Source of the DNA: Janthinobacterium sp. UMAB-56
GTDB taxonomy: Bacteria > Pseudomonadota > Gammaproteobacteria > Burkholderiales > Burkholderiaceae_D
Length of the DNA: 64,000 nucleotides
NCBI RefSeq assembly: GCF_900095265.1
Contig: NZ_LT607651.1
Coordinates: 389,528 to 453,527 of the forward strand
Direction: 5' to 3'
Below, one piece after another: positions 1 to 7,057 of the stretch. The notes beneath the pieces were generated by a model. The model worked only from the letters and a program-made list of their open reading frames with translations, was not told the origin of the DNA and searched no databases. Each line of letters begins with the position of its first letter. Position 1 is the stretch's first letter. Both the position numbers and the translations under genes were made by a program.

Positions 1-1
1 G

Positions 2-1033
2 CAGAACGGCGTCTACGATGAAGTCAGGGCGGCGCTGGCCGGCCATACCTTGCTGGAATTTGCCGGCATCGAACCCAATCCCAGCTATGAAACCCTGATG
101 CAGGCCGTGGCCATGGTGAAAAGCGAGCGCATCGATTTCCTGCTGGCCGTCGGCGGCGGTTCCGTGGTCGATGGCACCAAGTTCATCGCCGCCGCCGCCC
201 TGCATGAAGGCGATGCCTGGGACATCCTGGCGAAAGGCGGCAAGATCGTCGAGGCCGCCCTGCCCTTCGGCACGGTATTGACCTTGCCTGCCACCGGCTC
301 GGAAATGAATGGCTCGGCCGTGATCACGCGCAAGGCCACGCAGGAAAAACGCTCGTTCATGAGCCGCAAGGTGTATCCAAAGTTCTCCGTGCTGGACCCG
401 TCGAAAACCTTTACCTTGCCGCTGCGCCAGGTGGGTAATGGCGTCGTCGATGCGTTTGCGCATGTCATGGAACAGTACCTGACCTACCCTGTGAACGCGT
501 CCGTGCAAGACCGCTTCGCCGAAGGCATTTTACTCACCCTGATCGAGGAAGGCCCGAAGGCCCTGTCGCACCCGGACGACTACGATGTGCGCGCCAACGT
601 GATGTGGAGCGCCACCCTGGCCTTGAACGGCCTGATCGGCGTGGGCGTGCCGCAGGACTGGTCCACGCACGCCATCGGACACGAATTGACGGCCCTGTAC
701 GAGCTTGATCACGCGCAAACCCTGGCCATCATCCTGCCCAGCATGCTGCGCGTGCGCAAGCAAGCCAAGCGCGCCAAGCTGCTGCAATACGCGGCCCGCG
801 TGTGGGGCCTGGACGGCGGCGACGAAGATGGCCGCATCGAGGCGGCCATCGCGCGCACGGAATTCTTCTTCCGCCACATGGGCGTCAAGACGCGCCTGGC
901 CGACTACGGACTGAATCATGCCAGCGTGGATGCCGTCGTGGCTGCCCTGGAAGCGCACGGCATGACGGCCCTGGGCGAACAGCGCGACATCACGCCCGCC
1001 GTCAGCCGCAAGGTGCTGGAATTGAGTCTGTAG
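2..1033 (+). CDS. yqhD: YqhD-like NADPH-dependent aldehyde reductase / iron-type alcohol dehydrogenase (5' truncated by window)
   Basis: Reduces short-chain aldehydes with NADPH; cytosolic, family III (metal-dependent) alcohol dehydrogenase. The frame is open from base 2, giving 343 residues against about 387 in E. coli YqhD, so roughly 40 N-terminal residues lie outside the window. Visible landmarks are the nucleotide-binding GGGS followed by VVDGTKF, the ATGSE stretch, and the metal-ligand region with VVDAFAH, HAIGHE and LDHAQ. The sequence closely tracks YqhD along its whole length, including the DYGL and ITP C-terminal part. No neighbour on its strand shares an obvious pathway; the next gene is separated by a riboswitch leader. 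The true start cannot be seen. Confidence 0.93.
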   Translation, partial: QNGVYDEVRAALAGHTLLEFAGIEPNPSYETLMQAVAMVKSERIDFLLAVGGGSVVDGTKFIAAAALHEGDAWDILAKGGKIVEAALPFGTVLTLPATGSEMNGSAVITRKATQEKRSFMSRKVYPKFSVLDPSKTFTLPLRQVGNGVVDAFAHVMEQYLTYPVNASVQDRFAEGILLTLIEEGPKALSHPDDYDVRANVMWSATLALNGLIGVGVPQDWSTHAIGHELTALYELDHAQTLAIILPSMLRVRKQAKRAKLLQYAARVWGLDGGDEDGRIEAAIARTEFFFRHMGVKTRLADYGLNHASVDAVVAALEAHGMTALGEQRDITPAVSRKVLELSL

Positions 1034-1118
1034 CTTAGTTTATAGAATCTGCCACACTGTTGTAAAACGGTCAGCCAGGTGGGACAGTTGGCCGTGCTTC
1101 ATGCTAAGCTATGATTTC

Positions 1119-1196
1119 GCTAGGGGTCCTGGAGTCGTTATCCGGGTGAGAGATACCCTTCGTACCTGATCTGGATAATGCCAGCGAAGGAAAGCG
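1119..1196 (+). promoter_or_regulatory. TPP (thiamine pyrophosphate) riboswitch, THI element
   Basis: The leader carries the conserved THI-box blocks in order: GGGGTCC, then GGGTGAGAGATACCC, then ACCTGATCTGGATAATG, then CCAGCGAAGG. These correspond to the pyrimidine-sensing CUGAGA-like loop and the pyrophosphate-sensing arm of the TPP aptamer. It lies about 100 nt upstream of the TonB-dependent receptor start and on the same strand, so it should repress that gene when TPP is abundant. A C-rich run (about 1203-1214) just after the aptamer could take part in the expression platform, but no clear terminator hairpin is seen, so translational control is more likely. Confidence 0.92.
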
Positions 1197-1296
1197 CAAA
1201 GTACCTCCCTCCTTTGATAGCTCCTGCGTTGGCGCCAGCCGAACAAGCAGCCTGCCGTACTTCTTCCCAAGAGACGGCTTGAACCACGAGCAATCT

Positions 1297-3432
1297 ATGT
1301 CCACACCGAATTTATCCGTTTCTGTATTGACCCTGGCGATACTGCACGCGTTTGCCGCGCCCGCCTTTGCCTCCGACGCATCCGACCCGCAAGCCCAAAG
1401 CATGGCCGAAGTCGTCGTCACGGCCAGCAAGGCACCGGCCGCCAAACGCGCCTCGGTGGGCGGCTTTGCCGACGCGCCGCTGCTGCAGACGCCGGCGTCC
1501 GTCACCGTCATTTCGCAGAAAGACATGCAGGACTTGCAGATCCGCAATCTCAGCGATGCCGTCAAGCTCGACACCAGCATCAACGACGCCTACAACGCCG
1601 TCGGCTATGCGGAACAGTTTTCCATCCGCGGCTTCAAGCTCGACAACAATTCCAGCTACCGCAAGGATGGCGTGGCCATTCCCGGCGACACGCAAATTCC
1701 GCTGGAAAACAAGGAACGCATCGAAGTGCTGAAAGGCCTGGCCGGCTTGCAGGCGGGCGTCGCCGCGCCGGGCGGCGTGATCGACTTCATCGTCAAGCGC
1801 CCGACTAGCGCGCCGCTGCGCACCGTCACCGTGGAAACGCGCGAGCGGGGCACCCTGTACGGCGCCGTCGACCTGGGCGGCCGCCTGGAAGACACGCGCT
1901 TCGGCTACCGCGTCAACGTCGCGGCCGAGCGCCTGCGCTCCTACATCAAGGGCGCGGATGGCAATCGAAAATTCATTTCCGGTGCCTTCGACTGGCAAAT
2001 CTCGCCGCAGGCGCTGCTGCAACTCGATGCCGACTACCAGGACAAGGCGCAGGCGACGGCGCCCGGCTTCCAGTTGCTGAATAACACCACTTTGCCGACC
2101 GGCATCAGCGCCGACGCCATGCTCAACCTGCAGCCGTGGACGCGCCCCGTGGAAACCGTCACCAGCAATATCGGCCTGCGCTTCCAGTACGCGTTCAATG
2201 ACGACTGGCACGCCACCCTGTCGGCCAACCAGCACTCGTTCAAGCGCGACGACTACACGGCCTTCCCGTATGGTTGCAGCGGGCAAGACTTGTACCCCGG
2301 CTTTTGCGGCAATGGCGACTATGACGTGTATGACTACCGCAGCCTGGGCGAGACGAAAAAGCCGCTGAGCGCGCAAGCCATGATCCAGGGCAAGTTCGCC
2401 ACCGGCTCGCTGCGCCATGAATTCACGGCCGGCGTCTCGACCTTCCGCCGCAAGGACCGCGCCGGCCTGTACGTCTACGACTGGGTAGGCGTGAGCAACA
2501 TCTACCGGCCGCAGATCGTCGGCACGTCGCCCGGCGTCACGGGCCCCGTGCGCCTGGTGCGCAAGGATACCGAAAACTCTGTCTTCGTGCAGGATATCGT
2601 CAGCCTGGCCCAAAACTGGAAGCTGCATGGCGGCTTGCGCCATATCAATGTCGACGGCTACCAGTATGTGCTGAAAGCCGACACGGAAATCCGCGCCAAG
2701 CACGACTTCCTGCTGCCCAACATCGCGCTCGTCTACACCCCGCTCGACAATGTCTCCGTGTATGCGGCCTACTCGCAGGGCATGGAACATGGCGGCACGG
2801 CCGACCGCAAGGCGATGAATGCCAACGAAGAACTGACACCGAGCCGCTCGAAGCAGATCGAATTGGGCGTGAAGATGGATGTGACGCCCGACTTCATGCT
2901 GGCGGCCAGCCTGTTCCAGATCCGCAAGGGCCTGGAATTCCAGAACGCCGCCGGCTACTTCGTGCGTGAAGGCCAGGCGCAGCACCGTGGCCTGGAATTG
3001 TCGGCCCAGGGCAAGCCGACCCGCGACCTGAACCTGGGTGTCTCGCTGACGGCCCTGAACAGCCAGCAGTCGGGCACGGGCGAAGCGTCGCTAGACGGCA
3101 AGCGCGTGCCCAACGTGCCCGCCTTCAAGGCGGCCGTGCATGCGGACTACGCCGTGCAACAGCTTGCGGGCTTGAGCGTCAATGGCAGCTGGGAATATGC
3201 GGGCAAGAAAGCGTTTGAGTACACCAACACGACATTCGTGCCGTCGTACAACGTCTTCAGCCTGGGCGCCGCCTACGCCACGCGCATCGCCGGCACGCGC
3301 GCCGTGCTGCGCGCCGCCGTCAACAACGTGGCCGACAAGTTCTACTGGCGCGACGTGACGCCGGAATCGGACGGCTATCTGTATCCGGGTGCCAGCCGCA
3401 CCATGAAAGTGTCGGCGCAGTTCGACTTTTAA
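1297..3432 (+). CDS. TonB-dependent outer-membrane receptor, TPP-riboswitch controlled
   Basis: Outer-membrane beta-barrel receptor of 711 residues with an N-terminal signal peptide ending near AFAS, a TonB-box-like VVVTAS at about residue 43, a plug domain (TPASVTVIS through the VIDFIVKRPT region) and a 22-strand-type barrel ending in the terminal aromatic residue F of QFDF. The family imports scarce ligands using TonB energy. The TPP riboswitch in its leader suggests that the ligand is thiamine or a thiamine derivative; this is inferred from regulation, since the plug sequence itself resembles siderophore-type receptors. The ATG at 1297 was chosen over an upstream TTG at 1279, which would add six residues before the signal peptide. 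The stop overlaps the convergent kinase gene by 4 nt. Confidence 0.9.
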   Translation: MSTPNLSVSVLTLAILHAFAAPAFASDASDPQAQSMAEVVVTASKAPAAKRASVGGFADAPLLQTPASVTVISQKDMQDLQIRNLSDAVKLDTSINDAYNAVGYAEQFSIRGFKLDNNSSYRKDGVAIPGDTQIPLENKERIEVLKGLAGLQAGVAAPGGVIDFIVKRPTSAPLRTVTVETRERGTLYGAVDLGGRLEDTRFGYRVNVAAERLRSYIKGADGNRKFISGAFDWQISPQALLQLDADYQDKAQATAPGFQLLNNTTLPTGISADAMLNLQPWTRPVETVTSNIGLRFQYAFNDDWHATLSANQHSFKRDDYTAFPYGCSGQDLYPGFCGNGDYDVYDYRSLGETKKPLSAQAMIQGKFATGSLRHEFTAGVSTFRRKDRAGLYVYDWVGVSNIYRPQIVGTSPGVTGPVRLVRKDTENSVFVQDIVSLAQNWKLHGGLRHINVDGYQYVLKADTEIRAKHDFLLPNIALVYTPLDNVSVYAAYSQGMEHGGTADRKAMNANEELTPSRSKQIELGVKMDVTPDFMLAASLFQIRKGLEFQNAAGYFVREGQAQHRGLELSAQGKPTRDLNLGVSLTALNSQQSGTGEASLDGKRVPNVPAFKAAVHADYAVQQLAGLSVNGSWEYAGKKAFEYTNTTFVPSYNVFSLGAAYATRIAGTRAVLRAAVNNVADKFYWRDVTPESDGYLYPGASRTMKVSAQFDF

Positions 3433-3977
3433 TTGAGGGCAATGGCTGGCGCTGCAGCAAGCGCCTGCTGCAGCAAAGGCGCCGCCTGTTCCAGGCGCGC
3501 CTCCAGGCTGTCGTGCAGCACGTGGTAGACGATGCCACGCGCGTCCAGTTCATCGAGCAGGTAGCGGTAGATCAGCTGGCGCACGGCTTCCGACTCGCGC
3601 TGCAAGCCGTCGGCCACCCACGGGCTGTCGGGCGCCGTCACCAGGGTCAGGTCGTACCGCGTGGCATCGGCCAGCGCCGCCAGCGGCGCGTCCGCGCCGT
3701 CGAAATAATGGCGGCTGTAGACCACCGTCATCAACGGCGTCGTGTCGCAAAACAAGAAATGGCGGGCTTGCGCGGCAGCTTCCGCTTCGCGTTCGACTTG
3801 TGTCAACGCAATACCATACTGGTCGGCCGCGACGGGCACCCTACCCTGGGTGGCCACGAATTCGCGCAGGTATTCCGGCACCCAGACGGTGCCGTGACGC
3901 TCTGCCAGGGCGGCCGCCAGGGTCGACTTTCCCGACGATTCCGCGCCCAGTATCGCCACGCGCATGCAAGGAGCCAT
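3429..3977 (-). CDS. NadR-like ribosylnicotinamide kinase / AAA-type nucleoside kinase
   Basis: Cytosolic P-loop kinase of 182 residues. The Walker A sequence GAESSGKST sits at the N-terminus, as in the ribosylnicotinamide kinase domain of NadR, and later there are VPEYLREF and a FCDTT motif typical of this kinase family. The N-terminal HTH and NMN-adenylyltransferase domains of full NadR are absent. The ATG at 3977 overlaps the pnuC stop by one base (TGATG), implying translational coupling; an internal ATG at 3965 is an alternative. It probably phosphorylates and traps the nucleoside or vitamin brought in by PnuC. The substrate could be nicotinamide riboside (family expectation) or, given the adjacent thiamine-controlled receptor, a thiamine-related compound. 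Confidence 0.8.
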   Translation of the reverse strand: MAPCMRVAILGAESSGKSTLAAALAERHGTVWVPEYLREFVATQGRVPVAADQYGIALTQVEREAEAAAQARHFLFCDTTPLMTVVYSRHYFDGADAPLAALADATRYDLTLVTAPDSPWVADGLQRESEAVRQLIYRYLLDELDARGIVYHVLHDSLEARLEQAAPLLQQALAAAPAIALN

Positions 3978-4588
3978 CACTTGAGTACCATGGCGTCGGG
4001 CGCTGCGGGCGCCGACTTTCTCCACGCCAGCAAGCCGATGATGGCCATCACCACGAAAAAGGCGTACAGCACGGCCGTCAGGGTCAGGCCCTTGTGCAGA
4101 TACAGCCACACATACAGCACGTCGACGATGATCCAGGCGATCCAGTTTTCCAGCTTCTTGCGCGACAACAGGAATTGCCCCACTAGGCTGCCTGCCGTGA
4201 GGAAACCGTCCGCATGGGGCACGTCCGTGTCCGTCGTCGTCAGCAGCCAGGCGATGAGCAGGAAGCCGACCAGCCAGCCTGCGGCGCAGGCCAGCCAGCC
4301 GCGGCCATCGAGGCGCGTCACGGGCAGGGTCCTGCCGCCGCTGGCCGGATGCAGCCACTGGTACCAGCCCCAGAACGAGACGCTGATGAACAGCAGTTGC
4401 AAGGCCATGTCGCCATACAGGCGCGACTCGAAAAACACGAAACCGTAGGCGGCCGAGGAAATGATGGCGAACAGCCACGCCCAGTGGTTCTGGCGGATGT
4501 TCAGCGCGACGGTTGTCAGTGCCAGGACAAAGGAAATCAGTTCAAGCGGCGTGGTGGCAAAACCCAGCAGGAGAAGCGTATCGTTCAT
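3977..4588 (-). CDS. pnuC: PnuC family vitamin/nucleoside transporter
   Basis: Inner-membrane protein of 203 residues with about seven hydrophobic segments, including TTPLELISFVLALTTVALNI near the start and the characteristic WAWLFAIISSAAYGFVFFES and FWGWYQW stretches of PnuC/PnuT proteins. The family facilitates diffusion of nicotinamide riboside or, in the PnuT branch, thiamine. Trapping is done by a cytosolic kinase, here encoded immediately downstream. The ATG at 4588 is preferred over an upstream start at 4633, which adds 15 non-conserved residues. No riboswitch is visible in the 96 bp before the gene, so the thiamine link rests only on the neighbouring receptor. Confidence 0.88.
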   Translation of the reverse strand: MNDTLLLLGFATTPLELISFVLALTTVALNIRQNHWAWLFAIISSAAYGFVFFESRLYGDMALQLLFISVSFWGWYQWLHPASGGRTLPVTRLDGRGWLACAAGWLVGFLLIAWLLTTTDTDVPHADGFLTAGSLVGQFLLSRKKLENWIAWIIVDVLYVWLYLHKGLTLTAVLYAFFVVMAIIGLLAWRKSAPAAPDAMVLK

Positions 4589-4684
4589 GGGAATCGTGAT
4601 GAGGCTGGTGGTGCAGTATGCAATACCGGCCATGAATAAGCAAGATTGCCCGCAGCGTCACGCCCCTGTCCCGGCTCAATGCGC

Positions 4685-5203
4685 TCACGCAAAGCCGCGC
4701 TTGACGGCGCGCGCCAGCGAGCGCTGCACGATCAGCTTGTGGAAAGGCCGGATCAGCAGGATGTAGGCGCGCCCCACCCCGTTATGGCAATGCACGACGC
4801 TCGACAGGGTCACGCTGCCATGCCGCCCCGTATCGCGGTGGCGCAGCACCGACAGGCGGAAGTCCAGGTGGCGGTCGTCCTCGCCCACGATGACTTCATC
4901 GTCGCTGACGGCGTAGATGCGGAAGATGCCGATGCGACCATCGCGCTGGGCCGTCAGCTGTTTCGACGTCTTGATGCCGAACAGCGACACGATGGCGTCG
5001 CGCAGCACCATCAGCCACTGCGCCCAGCGCGGCTGGCTGCCCAGCAGCACGCGCGCCAGGCTTTGCATGTCCATCTGGCGCGCGTGTGCAGTCGGCAAAT
5101 CGACGGCATACGCGTCGGCCAGGTTGCTGCCCGGATACAAGGGGGCGATGCCGGCGCCCGGCGGCAAGGCCACGGCGCGGACGGCGAGGTTCATCTCTTG
5201 CAT
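4685..5203 (-). CDS. DUF2867 domain-containing protein
   Basis: A 172-residue protein without signal peptide or membrane segments. It matches the DUF2867 family by its length and by features such as ADAYAVDLP near residue 30, the DRHLDFRLSVL strand and the C-terminal IRPFHKLIVQRSLAR helix. Function is unknown; members often sit next to TetR regulators, as here. A GGAGAG ribosome-binding site lies about 7 nt before the ATG at 5203. It is divergent from the TetR gene at 5271, and the first of two 19-bp palindromes sits 10 bp upstream of its start, so it is probably the regulator's target. pnuC follows 96 bp downstream on the same strand and could be co-transcribed. Confidence 0.82.
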   Translation of the reverse strand: MQEMNLAVRAVALPPGAGIAPLYPGSNLADAYAVDLPTAHARQMDMQSLARVLLGSQPRWAQWLMVLRDAIVSLFGIKTSKQLTAQRDGRIGIFRIYAVSDDEVIVGEDDRHLDFRLSVLRHRDTGRHGSVTLSSVVHCHNGVGRAYILLIRPFHKLIVQRSLARAVKRGFA

Positions 5204-5212
5204 GTGCTCTCC

Positions 5213-5231
5213 ATGTTTTCAGTGATAACAT
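5213..5231. promoter_or_regulatory. Palindromic operator 1 (probable TetR site)
   Basis: ATGTTTTCAGTGATAACAT is a 19-bp palindrome of the form ATGTT-n-TCA-n-TGA-n-AACAT. It lies between the divergent DUF2867 and TetR genes, just upstream of the DUF2867 start. Its size and position fit a TetR-family operator. Confidence 0.6.
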
Positions 5232-5248
5232 GACCATCATACACCACA

Positions 5249-5267
5249 ATGTGAACAGCGATAACAT
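5249..5267. promoter_or_regulatory. Palindromic operator 2 (imperfect, probable TetR site)
   Basis: ATGTGAACAGCGATAACAT repeats the right arm GATAACAT and an imperfect left arm of operator 1, exactly 36 bp further on. It ends 3 bp before the TetR start codon, so binding would block both promoters and allow autoregulation. Confidence 0.5.
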
Positions 5268-5270
5268 AGA

Positions 5271-5918
5271 ATGACAACAACGAGCACCTACCATCATGGC
5301 AACTTGCGTGACAGCCTGGTCGCCGCCACCATCGCGCAACTGGCGCTGCAACACGACGCCACCCTCTCGCTGCGCGAACTGGCGCGCACGGTGGGCGTGT
5401 CGATCGCCGCCGTCTACCGCCACTTTCCCAGCAAGGAAGCCCTGCTGGCCGAGGTGGCTGCGGCCGGCTTCGCCAGCCTGATCGCCAAATGGGAGGCAGA
5501 ACTGCCGCCACCGGGCAGCCTGCCCGCCGAACAGCGTTTTCAACTGCTGGGCCAGCAATACATTGAATTCGCCCTGGCCGCGCCCGCCCACTACCGGCTG
5601 ATGTTCGAACACCAGGACGTGCGCCAGTTCCCCGCCCTGCAGGATGCGGCGCAAGCGTGCTTCCAGTATGTGCTGCAAACGGCTGGCGCGGCCGTGCGCG
5701 AAGCGGGACTCGACCCGCGCTGGGACAAGGCCGCCGCCAGCGCCGGCTGGTCGCTGGGCCACGGCTACGTGATGCTTTTGCTGAGCGGGCGCCTGGCCAT
5801 GGCGGATAGCGGCGACGAGCTGTCGCCATCCATGGTGCCGCGCTTCTTTCAGTTGCCGGTGGAAGCGCTGCAGCAAGCCCATCAGCAAGTTAAGCAGGAA
5901 AGTGACATCGAACGCTGA
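5271..5918 (+). CDS. TetR/AcrR family transcriptional regulator (WHG-type C-terminal domain)
   Basis: A 215-residue DNA-binding repressor. The helix-turn-helix is at residues about 29-50 (LSLRELARTVGVSIAAVYRHF followed by SKEALLAE), preceded by the HHGNLRDSLV start common to regulators with a TetR_C_33/WHG ligand domain. The C-terminal half is all-helical and probably binds a small hydrophobic ligand. It is divergent from the DUF2867 gene, and two related 19-bp palindromes fill the 67-bp gap. There is no recognisable ribosome-binding site before the ATG, and operator 2 almost touches the start codon, so a leaderless or very short-leader transcript is possible. Confidence 0.9.
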   Translation: MTTTSTYHHGNLRDSLVAATIAQLALQHDATLSLRELARTVGVSIAAVYRHFPSKEALLAEVAAAGFASLIAKWEAELPPPGSLPAEQRFQLLGQQYIEFALAAPAHYRLMFEHQDVRQFPALQDAAQACFQYVLQTAGAAVREAGLDPRWDKAAASAGWSLGHGYVMLLLSGRLAMADSGDELSPSMVPRFFQLPVEALQQAHQQVKQESDIER

Positions 5919-5997
5919 CAGCAATCGGCCGCCACGCGGCCACGCGCTGATGGCGCTTTCCACTTTCTGTCGACAAGGCACTGTCCGATTGCACAAA

Positions 5998-6017
5998 GAT
6001 GATAAAAATTGATCATC
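5998..6017. promoter_or_regulatory. Inverted repeat upstream of solute-binding protein gene
   Basis: GATGAT and ATCATC arms are separated by an 8-nt A/T-rich spacer in the 170-bp gap before the solute-binding protein gene. It could be an operator; no regulator can be assigned. Confidence 0.3.
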
Positions 6018-6089
6018 ATGTACTGCGTGCAAGCCGATCAGACGTAAGATGGGGACGGGATCCATTCCATTCACACCGATAAAAGAGTG

Positions 6090-6851
6090 ATGAAAATGAA
6101 CGTTGTCAGGCTGTTTGCCATTGTTGTTGTGACCGTGTTGGCGCAGCCGTGCCAGGCAATCAACGAAACGCTCAAGATTGAAACCATTCACGGCCCGCCA
6201 TGGGGATTCATTGCCAACGATGGTCGGCCCACCGGCATGATGTACGAAATCGGCAATCGCATCGCGGAAGTGGCCGGGCTCAGCTACACCAATTCCCTGG
6301 TCCCCTACCCCAGAACCGCCGCCGATATTGAAAACGGGAGCGCCGACATGACCATACGCTTCGGCAACGAGCAGATGACGCGCGGCGCCGTAGCGGTAGG
6401 CATCGTCCTGTCCATGCCCATCATCCTCGTAGGCCCCGCTGGCAAGAACTACAGCAAGCTGAGCGAATTGCACGGCAAGACCGTTGGCGTGGTACGCACC
6501 AGCAATTATGTGGCCCAGTTTGACACCGACAATTTGATCCAGAAATATCCTGTCAATGACTACCTCACCATGGCAAAAATGTTGGCCATGCGACGTTTGG
6601 ACGCGGGCATAGGTTCCAGCGTGGGCCTGTTTTACGGCGCGTCTATGGCCGGTGTCAAAGCGGAGGAAATTGGCGTCCCGCTCGTGCTGGGTAGCAACGA
6701 TTTCATCGTCTTCCTTTCCAGGAAAACCGCAAGGCCGGAAACGATACTGGCACTCAAAGAGGCGATCAGAAAACTCTCGGCCAATGGCGAAATGAAGCAG
6801 ATCATGGGCAAGTACACCAATTCCTTCAGCAGCAATCTGCCAGAAAAATAA
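6090..6851 (+). CDS. Periplasmic solute-binding protein family 3 (orphan)
   Basis: A secreted 253-residue protein with a signal peptide ending near QPCQA and a bilobed SBP_bac_3-like fold (segments IETIHGPPWGFIANDGRPTG at the N-terminus and LHGKTVGVVRTSNYV in the hinge region). Such proteins bind amino acids or similar small molecules for ABC importers, or act as sensors. No permease or ATPase gene is nearby, so it may work with a distant transporter or be a stand-alone binding protein. ATG 6090 was chosen; GTG 6087 and ATG 6099 are close alternatives. It is separated from the accessory island by the remnant terminator at 6878. The ligand cannot be predicted. Confidence 0.75.
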   Translation: MKMNVVRLFAIVVVTVLAQPCQAINETLKIETIHGPPWGFIANDGRPTGMMYEIGNRIAEVAGLSYTNSLVPYPRTAADIENGSADMTIRFGNEQMTRGAVAVGIVLSMPIILVGPAGKNYSKLSELHGKTVGVVRTSNYVAQFDTDNLIQKYPVNDYLTMAKMLAMRRLDAGIGSSVGLFYGASMAGVKAEEIGVPLVLGSNDFIVFLSRKTARPETILALKEAIRKLSANGEMKQIMGKYTNSFSSNLPEK

Positions 6852-6877
6852 ACCGTGTACTGACAGCGGCGCGCCCA

Positions 6878-6916
6878 CAAAAAAACCGCATCCCCAAGTC
6901 AGGCGGATGCGACTTT
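6878..6916 (-). terminator. Remnant copy of the S46 peptidase terminator
   Basis: A hairpin with CGCATCC/GGATGCG stem is preceded, in minus-strand terms followed, by an A/T run (AAAAAAA at about 6879-6885). Its layout and sequence match the terminator of the intact S46 peptidase gene at 14645-14682, so it is a duplicated copy. It could still terminate minus-strand transcription from the immunity gene. Confidence 0.6.
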
Positions 6917-6936
6917 GCATGAGCGCAAACTAACCC

Positions 6937-7057
6937 TTACTTCTTCGCAGATTGCATCGCCTGCGGATACTTGATCGTCATTTCCGTGAGCAAGTTGTCC
7001 GCATGGTCCACTTCTTTCATCACCCACAGCATGTAGCGGATGTCGAGGTGGATGGCG
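6937..7057 (-). pseudogene. 3'-terminal remnant of an S46 family peptidase gene
   Basis: Reading the minus strand, the fragment encodes AIHLDIRYMLWVM, then KEVDHADNLLTEMTIKYP and ends in SAKK plus stop. This is nearly identical to the last ~36 residues of the intact S46 peptidase at 14709-16856, with three extra codons near the end. The rest of the gene is missing: at about 7057 the sequence switches to the 3' part of the Sel1 lipoprotein gene. The stretch GCCATCC occurs in both parental sequences at the break, suggesting a microhomology joint. The fragment has no start and cannot be translated as a peptidase. Confidence 0.85.

Noticed and set aside
1312-2985. A 557-codon open frame on the minus strand inside the TonB receptor gene
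   Set aside because: Shadow frame produced by the high-GC codon bias of the receptor gene; composition is Arg/Ala/Gly/Asp-rich and matches no family.
4896-6920. A 674-codon minus-strand open frame covering the TetR and solute-binding genes
   Set aside because: Runs antisense through two well-supported genes and through the DUF2867 coding region; no domain or codon support.
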